Positions 1 to 12,849 of a stretch of 64,000 nucleotides of DNA are shown here, piece after piece (within the stretch, counting starts at the first letter, position 1; each line of letters begins with the position of its first letter). The DNA lies in contig NC_044571.1 of NCBI RefSeq assembly GCF_901933205.1, forward strand, positions 69,937,689-70,001,688, in the 5' to 3' direction. The notes beneath the pieces are model-generated. The model made no database searches, was not told the origin of the DNA, and saw nothing but the letters and a program-made list of their open reading frames with translations. Origin of the DNA: Camarhynchus parvulus (taxonomy: Eukaryota > Chordata > Aves > Passeriformes > Thraupidae). The position numbers and the translations under genes were made by a program.

Positions 1-3000
1 ACTCAGCTAAGGGAAGAAGGATTTACATTTGGCAAGGATTTACACTTCATGTCTTGCATCTACTTCCCTCCATTTTAAATTTTTTTCAGGGATGCACGTG
101 GCAGCTGGGAAGGGTTTTTGTTGTGGTTTTTGCTGGGGTTTGGTTTTTTTTACATCTCCAAGTATTTCACTCTCTAAAAATAAGGCATCAGTGGGTTTTA
201 CTAGAAATGACACAAAGCAGAAGTTCATCATAACGTTTGTCTTTTTTACAGGGATTACTAGGATATAGGAGTGACTTTCAAAGGGAAGTAAAAGACTTCA
301 GAAAAAATGCATCAGCGAGAGTTTGCAGCAAGAGGAAGTGGAACAGAAAATGCAAATGAGGAAGTGGCACACAAAACATTTAACAGCTTCATTTTAAAGC
401 ATGAAATGGGGAGAGAAGGCAATCAATTTGGGATTTCAGCAGTCATTGTCACAGGCAGCAGTAATACATACTACATACCCAGTAAAGGTGGTAATTTCAC
501 TGCTGCCTCAATAGTTTCAGATTAAGAGATGAAACGGCTAACAGAAAGATGCAGATTTGACTATATACTATATAAGATTTATCTCTGTACATTTCAGAAA
601 GCCAGAGGTTTAAGATGTCTACTACAATATTTGACTCTGTCCTTCGTTAATAATGCACAGAAATAGTAACTGGACCAATTTACTAAATAATGTAAAATAT
701 TTCGTCCATTCCAAGCAGCTAAGACAACAGAAGTTCTGAAATATTCCCCAACGGTGGAGTATCACCTCCCTCTCCCCAGTTTTTGCAAGTAGAATTCTAA
801 ATCCCGTTGAACAGAACCTTGCCATCACCCTCCAAGACAGAGAAATTACAGAAGATTGCTAAACCTGCTCCAGCATCAAGCCAACTAGTCAGACAGTGCT
901 TCAGCCAGCTGTGTGACCAAGCATCACAGCAAGCTGCAGATCCAAGGCCCTCAGAATTGTTAGTACAGCAACCAGAACAACACTTCGCCAAGCACACACC
1001 TTCTCCAGTAAGATGGCAAGTATTCTAGGAAAAAAATCAGAATCCCAATGATGTTACATTAGTATTTCAGATGCAGCTATTTTGGGATGATAAAAATCCT
1101 TAAGGCTAAAAACTTAACCACTTATTAGTCCACCAACATGGAAGCTTCTCTTGTCATTACCAGTGCATATCCAGTACAGAAATTCAGCAACTAGACATGA
1201 AGGTCTGTCTTTACAGCAAGAATAGCTTGAGCTATAACGAGGTGTATCTCCTGATGTTCACTATGTGCTTGTGTGGAGCTACCCACCCTGAATCAAAGGA
1301 TACCTGAAATTTCAGCACAGTCTACAAGAGCATGAGCAGCGCTTGATGACTGCTACAGTGAACATGTACAAGACCTGTAGGATTGGAAGGGAAAGCTTCA
1401 AGAGAAGCAAGCTGGCTGAGCAGAAGGAGACAAGATCTCCTCCATCTAGGGGACAAAAAAAAGAAGCTGCTGAAATGCTAGTTCCTGGTTCCTTCTGCCA
1501 AAAGAAGAATGGATAGAAAGCACATGGCTTGCACATCTGCTTGTCTAGCAATGCAAATACCCTTCTCCTACTATTCAGTTAAATAATCTGATACTGTAAC
1601 CAAACCACTAGTATAACTGTACCAAGACATCCTCTTTAAATACGACTTAAGATTTAACCGCAGCTCCACTCCAGCTCAAGCTGGCATGCAGAGGTGAGAA
1701 GAAACTTCAATATTCCATGTGCAAAAAACATTGATACAAGAGTGTCTTCAAATTCAGCATGAAATCAAAGGCTTCACTTCAAGTGATGTATTCTTGTCCA
1801 TGTTTGCAGCTGTTTAAGCATTCAAAGCAGCAGCCAAGCTTTATAAAGAAAAACACTACTTTCCCAGGAAATAACTCTGCAGTAAATCTGTGCTGATATA
1901 AGTTCCAGAGAATTTCAACATTCTATAGAAAACTGATCAGCAAGACCTAACTGCTACAGAAAAACAAACTAAAAAGCCACATTGCCACTAAAGCCCCCCT
2001 TTTAATTCACAAGTTCAAACTTCATTTATCCATTCATATGTAATGAGGCAGAAGAACTTCTCGAAGAAGTGTTTCCAAAGGCTGTTTGAAGTCTCAAAAT
2101 AAAACAAGCTTTGCAGGCCTTGTCTTCTAGCACATTAGTCTCCACAGCTGCCTGTTGCTCTGTTACAACAACACCAAGTCCATAGTAAATGAATGGCTTT
2201 CCTCAGCATCACTTGATACTGACCTTTTCAACTATGGGATTTCAAAACCAACATCAAGAAATCAATTCCAACATTCACTGGATACTACTAACATGTTTTG
2301 ATGTATTATGCATCACCCATTACATACACAAGCTCTCCAACTATTACTTGGAGAGCTTGTGTATGTACCGATACTTCACAGATTGCCACTGTGAATATGC
2401 CCAAGAAATCTGGGATCCATCAGCTGAAGTACTGAATAACAATTTCAATTTCTCTGCTTCTAAAATATACACTTGAAAGTGTAAGAGTAAATCAGTTCAA
2501 GCATGTGAGTGGCACGAGTATAATGACTACTCAAAACCAATATATTTATTAAAATGTGGCATACTATGCTTTACACTCAGGAGAAACACATGCTCTCCCC
2601 TATCACTGAATTTGGCTACTAAATCTCTGTTAGAATAAAGAGATTATATTTGTTAGATAGGAAGGGGCTCCAAGAATCTTGAAGGATTAACTAAAATTCT
2701 GCTGAATTGAGAGGTCCACCGAAAAAAAAATCCCCATACATTCTGGGTCATTTCTAGACACAGAAAACACCACCAGTTCAACAGCAGAATATTTCAGTAT
2801 GTGAAAGGAAAAACTAATTCACAGCATGTTGAAATTCCAGACACCTATAAATCCTTAACACAAATAAAAACCAGCAAATCCAACAAATATTTACCATACT
2901 TAGAAGCCTTCAAAATAATTCTCCAGCTACCACCCCTGCCAAAAATGAAGAAATCAAAGATAAGCTCCAAGTTTGCAGCTTAAATCAGCACAAAGGCTGC

Positions 3001-6000
3001 CATTTTGATCTCCAGCTGTTTGTACAAATTTCTTAACATCTTCCTAAGCATTTTGATTCTTCTTGTGGCAGAAGAAATTACATCCATCAGTAGCTAAAAA
3101 TATTTCAGTTATTTGAATTTTCAGAAGAGGGGTGAAACTGTGCTTTACCAGTTACGAAAAGAACCCAATGCAACATTTCAACAACTTTTATCAAAGGTTG
3201 GCTTGGATCTAAATAATAGTTAAATGTGAAGGAAAACATTTGGTTAAACTGTAACAAATAATTCTGGTGTAACTTGAGATTATTGTCATTTTTACCTCTA
3301 AAGGCAGACTAAGTTCTCAGGAGAGAATGTAAGTGCTGTGGCAGCTCTGCTACAGAGCTAAGGCTCGAGATGCTTCAATTTAATTCTCAGTTGAGACACT
3401 AATTTTTCTTAGATTACAGGTATTCTGTATGTGAGCCTTCCATATGGAGAAGTTAATAGTCACCCTCTACCTCCACCTTTCCTTTTAAGAGAATAAGCAG
3501 TGACAGCCTGCGATTCATCATACTCCTTGTACAGGGAAGCTTCCAAAGGCAAAGTACAGCAATATCCTACACTGGAAGACATTTGTAATCTGATCCTATC
3601 AATGATCTCCATCTACTGCATGCCATTAAGATTAGAGTACTAAGAAATTAGCCTGACAAGACCAATTGCTCCCCATCAGTACTGTATACTAATGTATTTC
3701 TGCTATGGAGATAATTAAGAAAACTTAGTATCATAACCCACTGGGCACACACAGCCTGATCAGTAACTTACACCAGCAGTGTAATTCATGTGATACACTG
3801 CCTGTGCTCAGGATCCTATGCAAGCAAAAATGAAATAAAAACAAGTCAAAAGTAATGACCAGAACTTGTCTAATAATTTTAGCTGGAGCCACACATGAAC
3901 CAGGAAGTCATAACACATCCCATTCGAATTGAAAAGTCCAAGAAGAGTTGTATTATACAAGATTCCAGTGCAGTTACAAGACAACATTAAGTACACATCA
4001 GCTAAAGACGGGCCTGCAAGAGCAGACTGAAATTACCTGCAGCAGTATTTTTTGCTCCTTCCTCACGCAAAGCAGTCAAGAGAACTCTGGAAGAGAGTGC
4101 TCTGAGACTGCTCAAAAGAACAAAGAGTACACTAATATATGACTGCTCATGCAGGAAGTTTAATCAAAAAACAAAGACTTGCAAAGGCATGAAAGCTAAT
4201 TCATGCCCAGGTCACACTGATACAGTGATGGAAACATTCAATCACTATCAGCTCTTCTGGAATTCTTCACCAAAGTATCTGCTCTGGTTTGGTTAGCTTT
4301 CCAGAAACCCTGTCCTTCTCATCACTGTGTAAGACACTTCAAAACACTCTATCATCTGTCAGATGATGGTTTTTCTTTCTCTTTCCTCCACACAGCAATA
4401 CTGCCCACAGACAGTGCTATTCTTGTTTCAGAAAAGTAAATGGCACGTACCTTCTTAAGAATAAAGTAAATAAGCCTGAGCTAAAGTAGGCACACTAAAG
4501 AGGAGCTGACATACAAGGAGTTTACATTGCTACTCATAAAATCATGATCCCTTGAGGCATGTTTTACAGATAAGGCATATACTGAAAAACAAAACAGGTT
4601 TATGCTGTTATTAACTATGAAATGTCACATGTGTTATACCATATAAATCAAACATGAAGCCACAGTAACTTATTCCTGCTATGAAAGTACCTTTTTAAAG
4701 CACAAGCAATTCTATTTCTGGCATGTAAAGTAATTTTTAATACTTCCATGGACAAATAGGAAGATTAACAAAGACTATTCAATTTCTGTAACTATTGAGT
4801 ATAATCAAGATCATTGTTTGAGTATCTGATAAAAAAATGTTTTCTATTTTCTCTTTATTTGAGGAAAACAGCCATGGAAAATGAGAAGAGGACTGGCTCA
4901 ATTATACATTATTTCATGTACAACAAAACCTCTGTGTTCACTGCCTAATAACTCCATTCAGACTGCCGCTAGCTATATAAACACAAAACTAACCTTCCAG
5001 CAAGGGACAGAAAAAGTTTGCTTTGCACAACTCATCCCCAGAATTCAGCTGGAAACAAATCAAGTTTCCACATCACTTAAGGGAAACATAGTATGGTCCT
5101 AGTCTCAAATGAATAGCTACAGATAAAACATCCTAATTCTTAGTAAGAATGACTTGGGGCCCTTGGGCAGATAACTGTCCTTCTATCTTAGCATATTTTC
5201 TTCTGATGAGAACTTAAAAGGCAAAAAGCTGTAGCATAACAACTGACAAAGCTCAGTTCCACTGCTCAAACACAGAGTTTAATCTTCAGTCACTGAAGTT
5301 CGCAAGCACTGTAACCAGTAACTTTCACAGATTTCCAGCTTGAGCACTAGTGCAGCATAATTATTTTGTATCATGTCAGCCTTTATATATCAGGGGCCCC
5401 ACAACTTTGCATCTGAACTACAGAGTGCTGTAGTGTGGGACAGCCTACTGCAGGATAAGAACTGCAGCCTTATTCCATTACTTCATTCCTCTCCTCAAGT
5501 ACACTCGATATTAGTTTATGGAAAATACTGTATCAGCCAAAGTCAAAACAACAGTCTGTCTCCACTAAATGTAATATTTTTTGATTCCCTATGTCAAGTT
5601 TTAAAAAGAAGGCCAGTCTTACATGATAGGCAAGAAAAAACAACCTCCTCATCCCCAGATTTAAAGTTTCTTAAAGTTCCTGGCTGCTTTCATAATTTGC
5701 CCCATCTTTTTCTAATAGGAATACTGTCCCCTCATTCGCTGCAGTTTACAAAAGAGGCACAAAGAACTACAGCTTTTTCCTATTCCTGCAAAAACATCAC
5801 ACACACTACACCATTTGTGCTTTGAAGTGTCTTCTATCAAGGAATCTCACAACTGTATCCAATCACTCAAGTACTGGCCCCACTTCACAGATTACTGCTC
5901 AACCTAAAACTATCAGCCCTTCTGTTATCTGCAGCGAATACTGAACTATATCAGAAAGAAAGAGAATAAACAAAGCATTTTTAACTGCTTTTAGGTCAGT

Positions 6001-6198
6001 GTTAGACATTGAGCAATTGAGATAAATCCCTGTCTTCACACGCCTGCACTCACTCAGACTCCAGGCTTCTTCTCAGCAACACATTTACTTAAGAGCCAAG
6101 CAGAAAAAAAAGAAAAATTAACAACAAAAAAAAACCAAACGTGGTGGGGCGGGGAAGGGTTTAAAAGTTCCCGAGCTGTCAAGGACTCCCAGAGCTCT
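1..6198. other. AT-rich stretch, likely first intron of the leftward gene
   Basis: No exon with recognisable protein homology was found on either strand. The longest frame (5373-5825, plus, 150 codons) looks like random translation, with no family features. If the CpG island at 6.2-7.8 kb is the WASF3 promoter, this is part of its large first intron. The one notable structure is the perfect inverted repeat at 2321-2367. Confidence 0.4.
2321..2367. repeat. Perfect 20-bp inverted repeat (hairpin, 7-nt loop)
   Basis: Positions 2321-2340 are the exact reverse complement of 2348-2367, separated by the 7 bases CTATTAC. The arms are mixed sequence (containing ACACAAGCTCTCC and its complement), not a simple repeat. 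A transcript from either strand could form a 20-bp uninterrupted stem. I recognise no known small RNA family. Confidence 0.9.
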
Positions 6199-6816
6199 TC
6201 AAAGCCAAAGACGATTATTTCTTAAATACTTGAAGAGCGTCGGACACCAGAAAGCCTCGGCGGTGCCGGGGGCCGCTCTCGGGGGGCGAACACGAGCGGG
6301 GAACGAGCTCCCCCCGGGCGGGCGGGCGGCTCCCGGGAATGGAAGCCGTGCTCCCGCTGCCCGAGCGGAGCGCCGCGGGGAACACGGGAACACTCCGGGG
6401 AGCCGTCCCTGACCCCACGCACGGAGAGCTCCGAAGCCTCCCCCGGCGAGCGCGGGGGAAGGGGAGCGCGCCCCGCGGCTCCGGGGACCGGCGAGGGGCC
6501 GAGGCCAGCGGAGGACTCGGAACAAAGCTGAGGCGAGAGGGCCCGAGGACGGGCAGCTCAGCCCGGGCCAGCGGAGCACAGCCAGCAGCTCAGCTCCCGA
6601 GCGACCCACCGGCGCCCCCGCCGCGGCCGGGAGGAGAAAGGGGCTCCCGCAGGGCAGCGCCGGGATTATCCCCGCGGGCTGGAGACCGCTAAAAAGCGGC
6701 TGCTCCCCCTCTGCGCGCCTCGCAGGCGGGGAAAGGACCCTCTGAGCGCGGCCGCCCGCCTTCCTGCCCTCCCTGCACCGTGGCTACGAGGGGCTGGAGC
6801 GGAGCCCCGCACCCAC

Positions 6817-6960
6817 CTGGCGCCGCGCTCCGTCCCATCCCGCTCCAGCCGCCGCCGTTCCAGCGCTCGACCGCCGCCGCCTTCGCGGGCTAAGCCGCCA
6901 CCGCCCCGCCCCCTCAGCCGCGGGCCCCGCCCCCTCGCCACCCTTATGAATCCTGCGCGA
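6817..6960 (-). other. Candidate non-coding first exon of the leftward gene (5' end approximate)
   Basis: On the minus strand a CCAG followed by GTGGGTGC at 6816-6809 is a strong splice donor inside the CpG island. It lies about 150 bases downstream, in the leftward direction, of the GC and CCAAT boxes. No convincing start codon followed by a recognisable protein is present, which fits a 5'UTR exon. The start is placed roughly, since no initiator element is clear. WASF3 has a non-coding first exon in mammals. Confidence 0.35.
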
Positions 6961-6978
6961 GGGGCGGGGCAGAGCGCA

Positions 6979-7036
6979 CCAATGGGAAGCAGGCCCCGGC
7001 GGCGCTGAGCGCTGATCGGCGTGGGGAGCGGCCAAT
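6979..7036 (+). promoter_or_regulatory. Two CCAAT boxes in the CpG-island promoter
   Basis: CCAAT occurs at 6979-6983 (context CACCAATGGG) and at 7032-7036 (context GGCCAATGAG), 53 bases apart. Both have NF-Y-like flanks. NF-Y sites work in either orientation, so they fit a leftward or bidirectional promoter. Confidence 0.55.
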
Positions 7037-7789
7037 GAGAGCGCCGAGGGGGCGGTGTCAGCTGTCAATCAGCGGCCCCTACCTGGAGCTAGCGAGCGGT
7101 CGGGAGCGAGGGATGGTGATTCCGTCCCTGCTCCCTCCATGCTTTCATCTCTCTCCCAGCTGGCGGGCCCATACCCGGTGCTTCGACCTCTGCCCTGCCC
7201 GGTCTGGGTCCCGCCTGGCCCCGTGAGGCCCCCCAAGCACCCAGGGTGTGGCGGCTGCCCTGGGGCTCCCTGACGCGCCCCTCGGGAGCAGCCGCCTCTC
7301 CCCTCAGTGCCCAAGCCGCCTCTTCCCCGGCCGGTCCCGGCTGCGGGACAGCAGTGCCCAGTCCCTCGCAGTCCCCGAGGCCATCTGGCGCCTCCCTCAC
7401 GTCGCCCGCGGCGTCGGTGCTGTCACCCATCCACCGCCCCGGCCCCTTTTCTGCCCGCAAGAGGCCTCTGCGGCGCTTCTGCCCTCGTTCCCGACTGCCA
7501 CAAGCACACCCACCCCCGCTGCCCTTTTCTTGCCCTTGCGACCCAATTCCTGCTGAATCCAGCTCCTGGGCATCCGGGCCCCCAAGAGATCCATGTTTAT
7601 CCTGACGGGCTCTCTCCCCCTGGGCAGGTGCATTGCGGGGCTGCAGCTGCCGGCCGAGCCCCAGCGATGTGCCCCTTCCAGCTGTGCCTGAGCTGCCGGC
7701 CTTTGTGGCTAACCCTGCGGCGGGGGCTTTTGTTGCGCGCCTCAAAGCCTTTAGGAAAAAAGTAGGTGGGAGTGTATCACGTGAATCAG

Positions 7790-10672
7790 ATTTAGAGGGG
7801 CAGGGTGTGTAGAACAACTGCTAAATTTATTTTAGTGGCCCGGGCGGCTTCAATAACTAATGACAACTAACAGGACACTCAACACCAGCTGCTGTGCCCT
7901 GTTCAGCAGGCTGCCCAGATCGATGGAGTCCGTGCTTGGCTTTTATATGGGACAAAGAGGTCAGGAAGGCCCCCATGATCATGGAATAATGCTCTACAGA
8001 AGGGGAGCAGGCAGTGATGGGCAGCAGCACCGATCTAACCAGCTCAGCAGCCTGCCCTCATCCGTGGGGGCTCGGGCTGCTCGTCTGCAGACACTTGGAC
8101 CCCGAGGGGCCGTGAGGCCGTGGTGCCTCAGGCTGTGGAAAGCTGAAGGGGCAGCCACTCTCTCTCAAGTCATATTGAATAAATACTATTTAGTCAATAA
8201 AAATAATCGCAGCTGAAAGTAGAGTTTTTTTAAACACCATCTCCAGTCAATTAGCAACTAAAAGTTTACTGAACTCGACCCAGTTGAACCACTTCAGTTA
8301 CCCATATCTTGCCTTACAGCAAAGTTGCAGGCTCACAAGCACCTCGTTTTCACCAAAAAAACCCACAAAAACTCAGTATGTGGGATTCCTATAATTCCCA
8401 CAAAAAATTATTTGCATTTTAGGTACTTGTGTCGGTCATGGTAAGAAGCAACAGCTGAGAACCACTGCTGTAATCACTCCAGATTACACAGCAAAAAGCA
8501 GCAAGCCAGCTTTGAACTGCTGATGGTGACAGTTTTATGATCACTAGCAAAGTAAACAGAAAAGAAGTCTTTAAGTAACATAACTCTAAAAGAAGGAAGC
8601 AGCAACCTTTTTACTCAGCATAAGGGCTTAGTGGGACAAAAATCCTAAGAGCAAAATAGTCTCAAGGTTTTCAGAAAAATTAATTCTTTATCCAAAAAAA
8701 GAGTATTTTTCCTGAAACACATATGCAGCAAGTGGAAACTCTTCAAAGACTGTAAAACACAACAGAAGGAAAATTACTTGCTATTGTTACAATACAGCTG
8801 CACTCTTGCTCATTCAGTGGTCCTTTTTTCATGCTGAAAATGGGATCTTGAGGTTTTAAAAATATTAATTTCAAACAGACCTATCTCTACCAGTACTTTT
8901 TTTCTGCTCCATCAATACAAGTAAGTAGCTTGTGTGATGCAAGGTATTAATTAACATTTATTTCGTTCCAGCTGCTTCCCAGTCTCCTAGATTATTTCTT
9001 AGCTTTCATTTTTCTCCTCTGTATTCATGACATTTTTAATGCCATTTCTAATAACATCTAGATCTTGTAAGAAAGGAGCTCAGGCACAGCTTTATTACTG
9101 CAGCTTTGACCTTGCTTTTGAATTTGCAAATAAGGCAAATCTGCCAAACAATTTGTGTTGAATTGGTATTGAGCTTTCATTAAGAGAAAAAGAAAGGTGG
9201 TTAAATTAAATGCAAAGAATAATTGAATCAGCATTTGTATGAACCAATATTATTTTTAAGTTAAATCATCCATCAGAAAAGCCCTCTGAATGCAGTAAAT
9301 AGATGTTTGGACTGGCACACCAAGAGATATCCAGGATTGATCTTCTATTAATTTCACTTGAAGGAAGAACCAGACTTTAGAGGGTAATGAAAAGGGAGGG
9401 CAATTGGGGACTGAAACCAAGATGAGTTAGTGGAAGTGAGCATGACATTTTCTTAATGTCTGCATATAATATCACTGGTGTAGATCAAATTTATAAGGAC
9501 CTCATCTTCTTGAATAGTTAATTTCACACACACAAAAAAAAGATACAGCATAAGAAGAAACAATATTTTGAAAGGCTGCTATACAGCTTGTTGTTTCCTG
9601 CTGGAGAGGATATTTCATGATATGAAAACCTTTTTGTCTTTCAGGAAACACAAAATTGCTGAATAATGTTAAAATAAATAGTGTTGTGCAAATGATTTAC
9701 AATGCCTCCGATAATCATTACAGCATCTCTGATTATTAATGGTACATTGATAGGCCCCTGCAGAGTTTCTTGCTGAATCAGCTTTTGAAATAAATTGCTT
9801 TCCCTCCATCCACAGCCGCACCCCAGAGAAAGGGGAACCATGTCTTGACTGAAGTAATTGATTTAGGATAGCCAGCAGATACAGACACTGCATAACCTAA
9901 GATGCTCCATGAATTACTACGTCTCTGTGAAGGGAGTTTATTTTCCTTTATCACAAAACTGTTTAGCCTTGATAAAGCTGCATATGTATTTCTCATACTA
10001 TTCATATTTTCAGTGGTATTGATATTACCATATGACTCATATTTTTCAGGAATACTTTCCTGACACTATTAATTACTTTGCTCTTTCTTTATTGTTTTCC
10101 TTCTACTATCCCTGGATTGCTGGAATACTGAAAGACTAACAAAGAATATGAAACCAAGATACAAGTAGATCCTCAGAGGAAACATTCAACATAAGTTCAA
10201 AGAGTCACTGTGTAATCAATCTTGAGAAAAAAAAATGCAGGGCAGCAAGAACAAAAGGAAGCCTAATAACTTTTCAAGACAGCTACTTTCATCAACTAAA
10301 CAGGAGTTGTAATTCTGCCAATTAATAGTGAGGTCCATTAACTGTAAGTCATAAAAACTATTTGCTATGCAAAGCACTCGTTTTTCTTTGATGGCCCTGA
10401 CATTTTGGGAGGGCAGTGTAGCAGGATATCCTATGAAGCAAGGACTGGTGATCTATAGCAGGAATGGACAGACTCTCTCAATGGTTTTACAGCATTGCCA
10501 GTTGAACAAGCTCCCTTTATAAAAATAAACACAGGAAAGACATGATGCCAAGTTCCCTGAGAGATTAAAAAATTATATGCAGAAAGCTGTATTTAGTAGT
10601 GCACTGTTGATTTAGTGTGGCACAGTTAGGACTAATGGGATGAAACTAAAAATTGGGAACCAGGGTGAATAT
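7790..10672. other. Intergenic, no gene seen
   Basis: This is AT-rich sequence with no supported coding frame or RNA gene. A stretch at 9690-9790 is dense in homeobox-type ATTA/TAAT cores and has a MAF-like palindrome TGCTGAATCAGC at 9771-9782. It could be an enhancer, but nothing here proves that. Confidence 0.4.
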
Positions 10673-10894
10673 GAAGGGGAAGGGGAAGGGGAAGGGGAAG
10701 GGGAAGGGGAAGGGGAAGGGGAAGGGGAAGGGGAAGGGGAAGGGGAAGGGAAGGGAAGGGAAGGGAAGGGAAGGGAAGGGAAGGGAAGGGAAGGGAAGGG
10801 AAGGGAAGGGAAGGGAAGGGAAGGGAAGGGAAGGGAAGGGAAGGGAAGGGAAGGGAAGGGAAGGGAAGGGAAGGGAAGGGAAGGGAAGGGAAGG
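10673..10894 (+). repeat. Compound polypurine microsatellite (GGGGAA)n then (AAGGG)n
   Basis: About 12 copies of a 6-bp GGGGAA unit (10673-10745) pass directly into about 30 uninterrupted copies of a 5-bp AAGGG unit (10746-10894). All purines are on the plus strand. The tract creates open frames on both strands (repeating GREGK/EGEG or PFPSL peptides) that are artefacts of the repeat. Confidence 0.98.
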
Positions 10895-12849
10895 TCACAA
10901 GGAAAGTTGGGATTCTGCAAACAGGACAGTATGAAATGTTTCAAAGAGTACTGTAACAAACACTTTTCCATCAGCTAAAGATGAGCTCTTTGTTTTTTCT
11001 CCTGGCTGGATTCACTATAGCTTTTTACAAACCCAGCAGTCCTTTCCTAAACTTCTGTGCTTCCTTGTGTTATGGCCACCAACCATAACAGGGGTGTAAT
11101 GTCAGAAGAAATCTTTTATATAGGTAAAAATGGGCTTTCTTGGAGACAAATAAAAGGGTAAGGAATAACAACATATTGTTCAGTGTTAAAGGATTCATGC
11201 AGTGTTCTGGGAAGTCCCTAGCTGCTTTCTCACTCTACTAAGCTCATAAACAGACATGGATATTGAAAGATTCATGATAACTATGTTGGATTGCTCCCAG
11301 CCTGATGTCCAATAGTTACTGGTAGCCTCACTCCATCTGATTTGTCTGACCCTCTTGTCTCTCCCAAGGGTAAAGTTTACCAACAGAGATTGCAACCATC
11401 CATTTCCCACTGACTTTCAGCAAGAGGTTATCATCTAGGTCCCTTAGGGCCCCTTAGAAATCTCTCTTCTCATCCATAGAAAAGACTGAGTGCCTCAATG
11501 TTGTACTCCATTACCGTCTCTGACTTTGGGAAAGTCATGGGGACAATAAGCTATCTGAACAAGTGGCTTTGGCTTATATTTGAATCCCTGTGATTTGCCT
11601 TAGATATGATAGTGCTTTGAATGACACATGGATGCCCAAAACTGCAGAGCCAAACCCAAGCTTGTTCCAAATCTTGGAATGTCCCAGCAGCATCCCACTT
11701 CTTTGGACAGACATCAGCTGTAGTCTAGTATGTGAGGTAAGGTGAGGGAGGAATAATGAAGGAGATGGCTGTCATGAAAGGATGAGTTATGTTCAATTAT
11801 TTTTCTTTTTTTTTATTCAATTTTAAAAATCATAGTAGGTGCCAATAAAAAATATGCTCCTGTCATATCCTGGAATTGTTAGCAGGAATATTATATAGCA
11901 AACAAACATGAGGAGTACAGTAAAAATGGATAAAAATAGAAAAAACATAAAATCCATCCCTTTCAAGCATACATACCTCATGGGGTGTCATGGAGGCACC
12001 CTGATTACTGATCTCAGTGTCTGCCTCACAAGTATCAGCTTCTTTTTATTTATGCACTGCCATGTAGATGGCAGGGATCAAATGACTATGTGTACAAGGA
12101 TGCACAACAGTGAGTACAAAATGCTTCTGAACTTTCCCTGGCCCACTGTACACAGCTTCCTCTTAGGAGTGCTGTGACAAGTGAGCTGTTATATCCTCTT
12201 ATGTGACAGAGGAGTGACACAAGGCCAATGAGACCTGTCTCCCTCCAGCAGCTTGACCAAGGAGTTTATTTCCAATTGAGACATGACTCTCCAACTCCCT
12301 GTCCCCAGCTTCTAGACAGAGTTGGATCACCAGTTAGGCTTGCCCAGTTGACTTGGCATCTGATGTCCCAGAGTGGAAAAAGCTGAGATGTAAAGGATTA
12401 AGATGTGAAGGTAGAGGTAAAAATTTGAGACCCCCAGAAGAAAATTAAACATATGAATCACAGAGGTGAGATGGAGTTTTACTGAGACCACCTTTCAAAA
12501 ATGTATGTAAATTAACTGCAAATAGAAAAGTTAACCCTAGAATTAAATCATGAGAGTAGTGATAGAGACATGGAAAATGGGGCCAAAATGGCAGAAAGAG
12601 TTATCTGAATCTACCTTCCTGTGCCAAGCCTGCTAAAATGAGAGCAGTATGGTATGGACTGATGTCTGCTTTATTATTTTAAGATATTTAATCTAAAGCA
12701 GAGAATTTCACCATGTCCCCATGTATTCTTGCCTAGTTTCTATTGTCAAAAACTTTTTGCTAATATCTAATGTAACTCTTCCATGATGTAATTTTAGCCC
12801 ATTCTTTTCTCTTGATATCCACAATGGATAGAGAGAACAGATGATAATC
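10895..12849. other. Intergenic, no gene seen
   Basis: This is unremarkable AT-rich DNA. Short frames at 11195-11410 and 11908-12177 show no family features. Confidence 0.4.

Larger units (their letters stand above)
6200..7780. promoter_or_regulatory. CpG-island promoter, probably driving a leftward gene (WASF3 by synteny)
   Basis: About 1.5 kb is sharply GC- and CpG-rich in otherwise AT-rich DNA, densest at 6,240-7,080. It holds GC boxes (near 6961-6970 and 7047-7056) and CCAAT boxes on the plus strand at 6979-6983 and 7032-7036, with no TATA box. A consensus donor for a minus-strand transcript sits at its left side. Mammalian gene order is CDK8 followed by WASF3 in the same orientation, so a leftward WASF3 promoter about 40 kb beyond the CDK8 3' end would fit. 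No WASF3 coding exon is in the window, so the gene identity is inference. The promoter call itself is secure. Confidence 0.85.

Noticed and set aside
5373..5825. 150-codon plus-strand open frame
   Set aside because: It is the longest frame in the left AT-rich part, but it shows no domain, signal peptide or compositional feature. One frame of this size is expected by chance in 64 kb.
6199..6609. 136-codon minus-strand frame at the left of the CpG island
   Set aside because: It is a composition artefact of GC-rich promoter DNA, with no match to the start of WASF3 or any other protein that I know.
7089..7817. 242-codon minus-strand frame in the CpG island
   Set aside because: High GC content suppresses stop codons. 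The translation is Gly/Arg/Pro-rich with no recognisable family, and overlapping frames on the other strand are equally open.
10612..10978. Repetitive PFPSL and EGEGKGREG frames on both strands
   Set aside because: They are direct products of the AAGGG/GGGGAA microsatellite.
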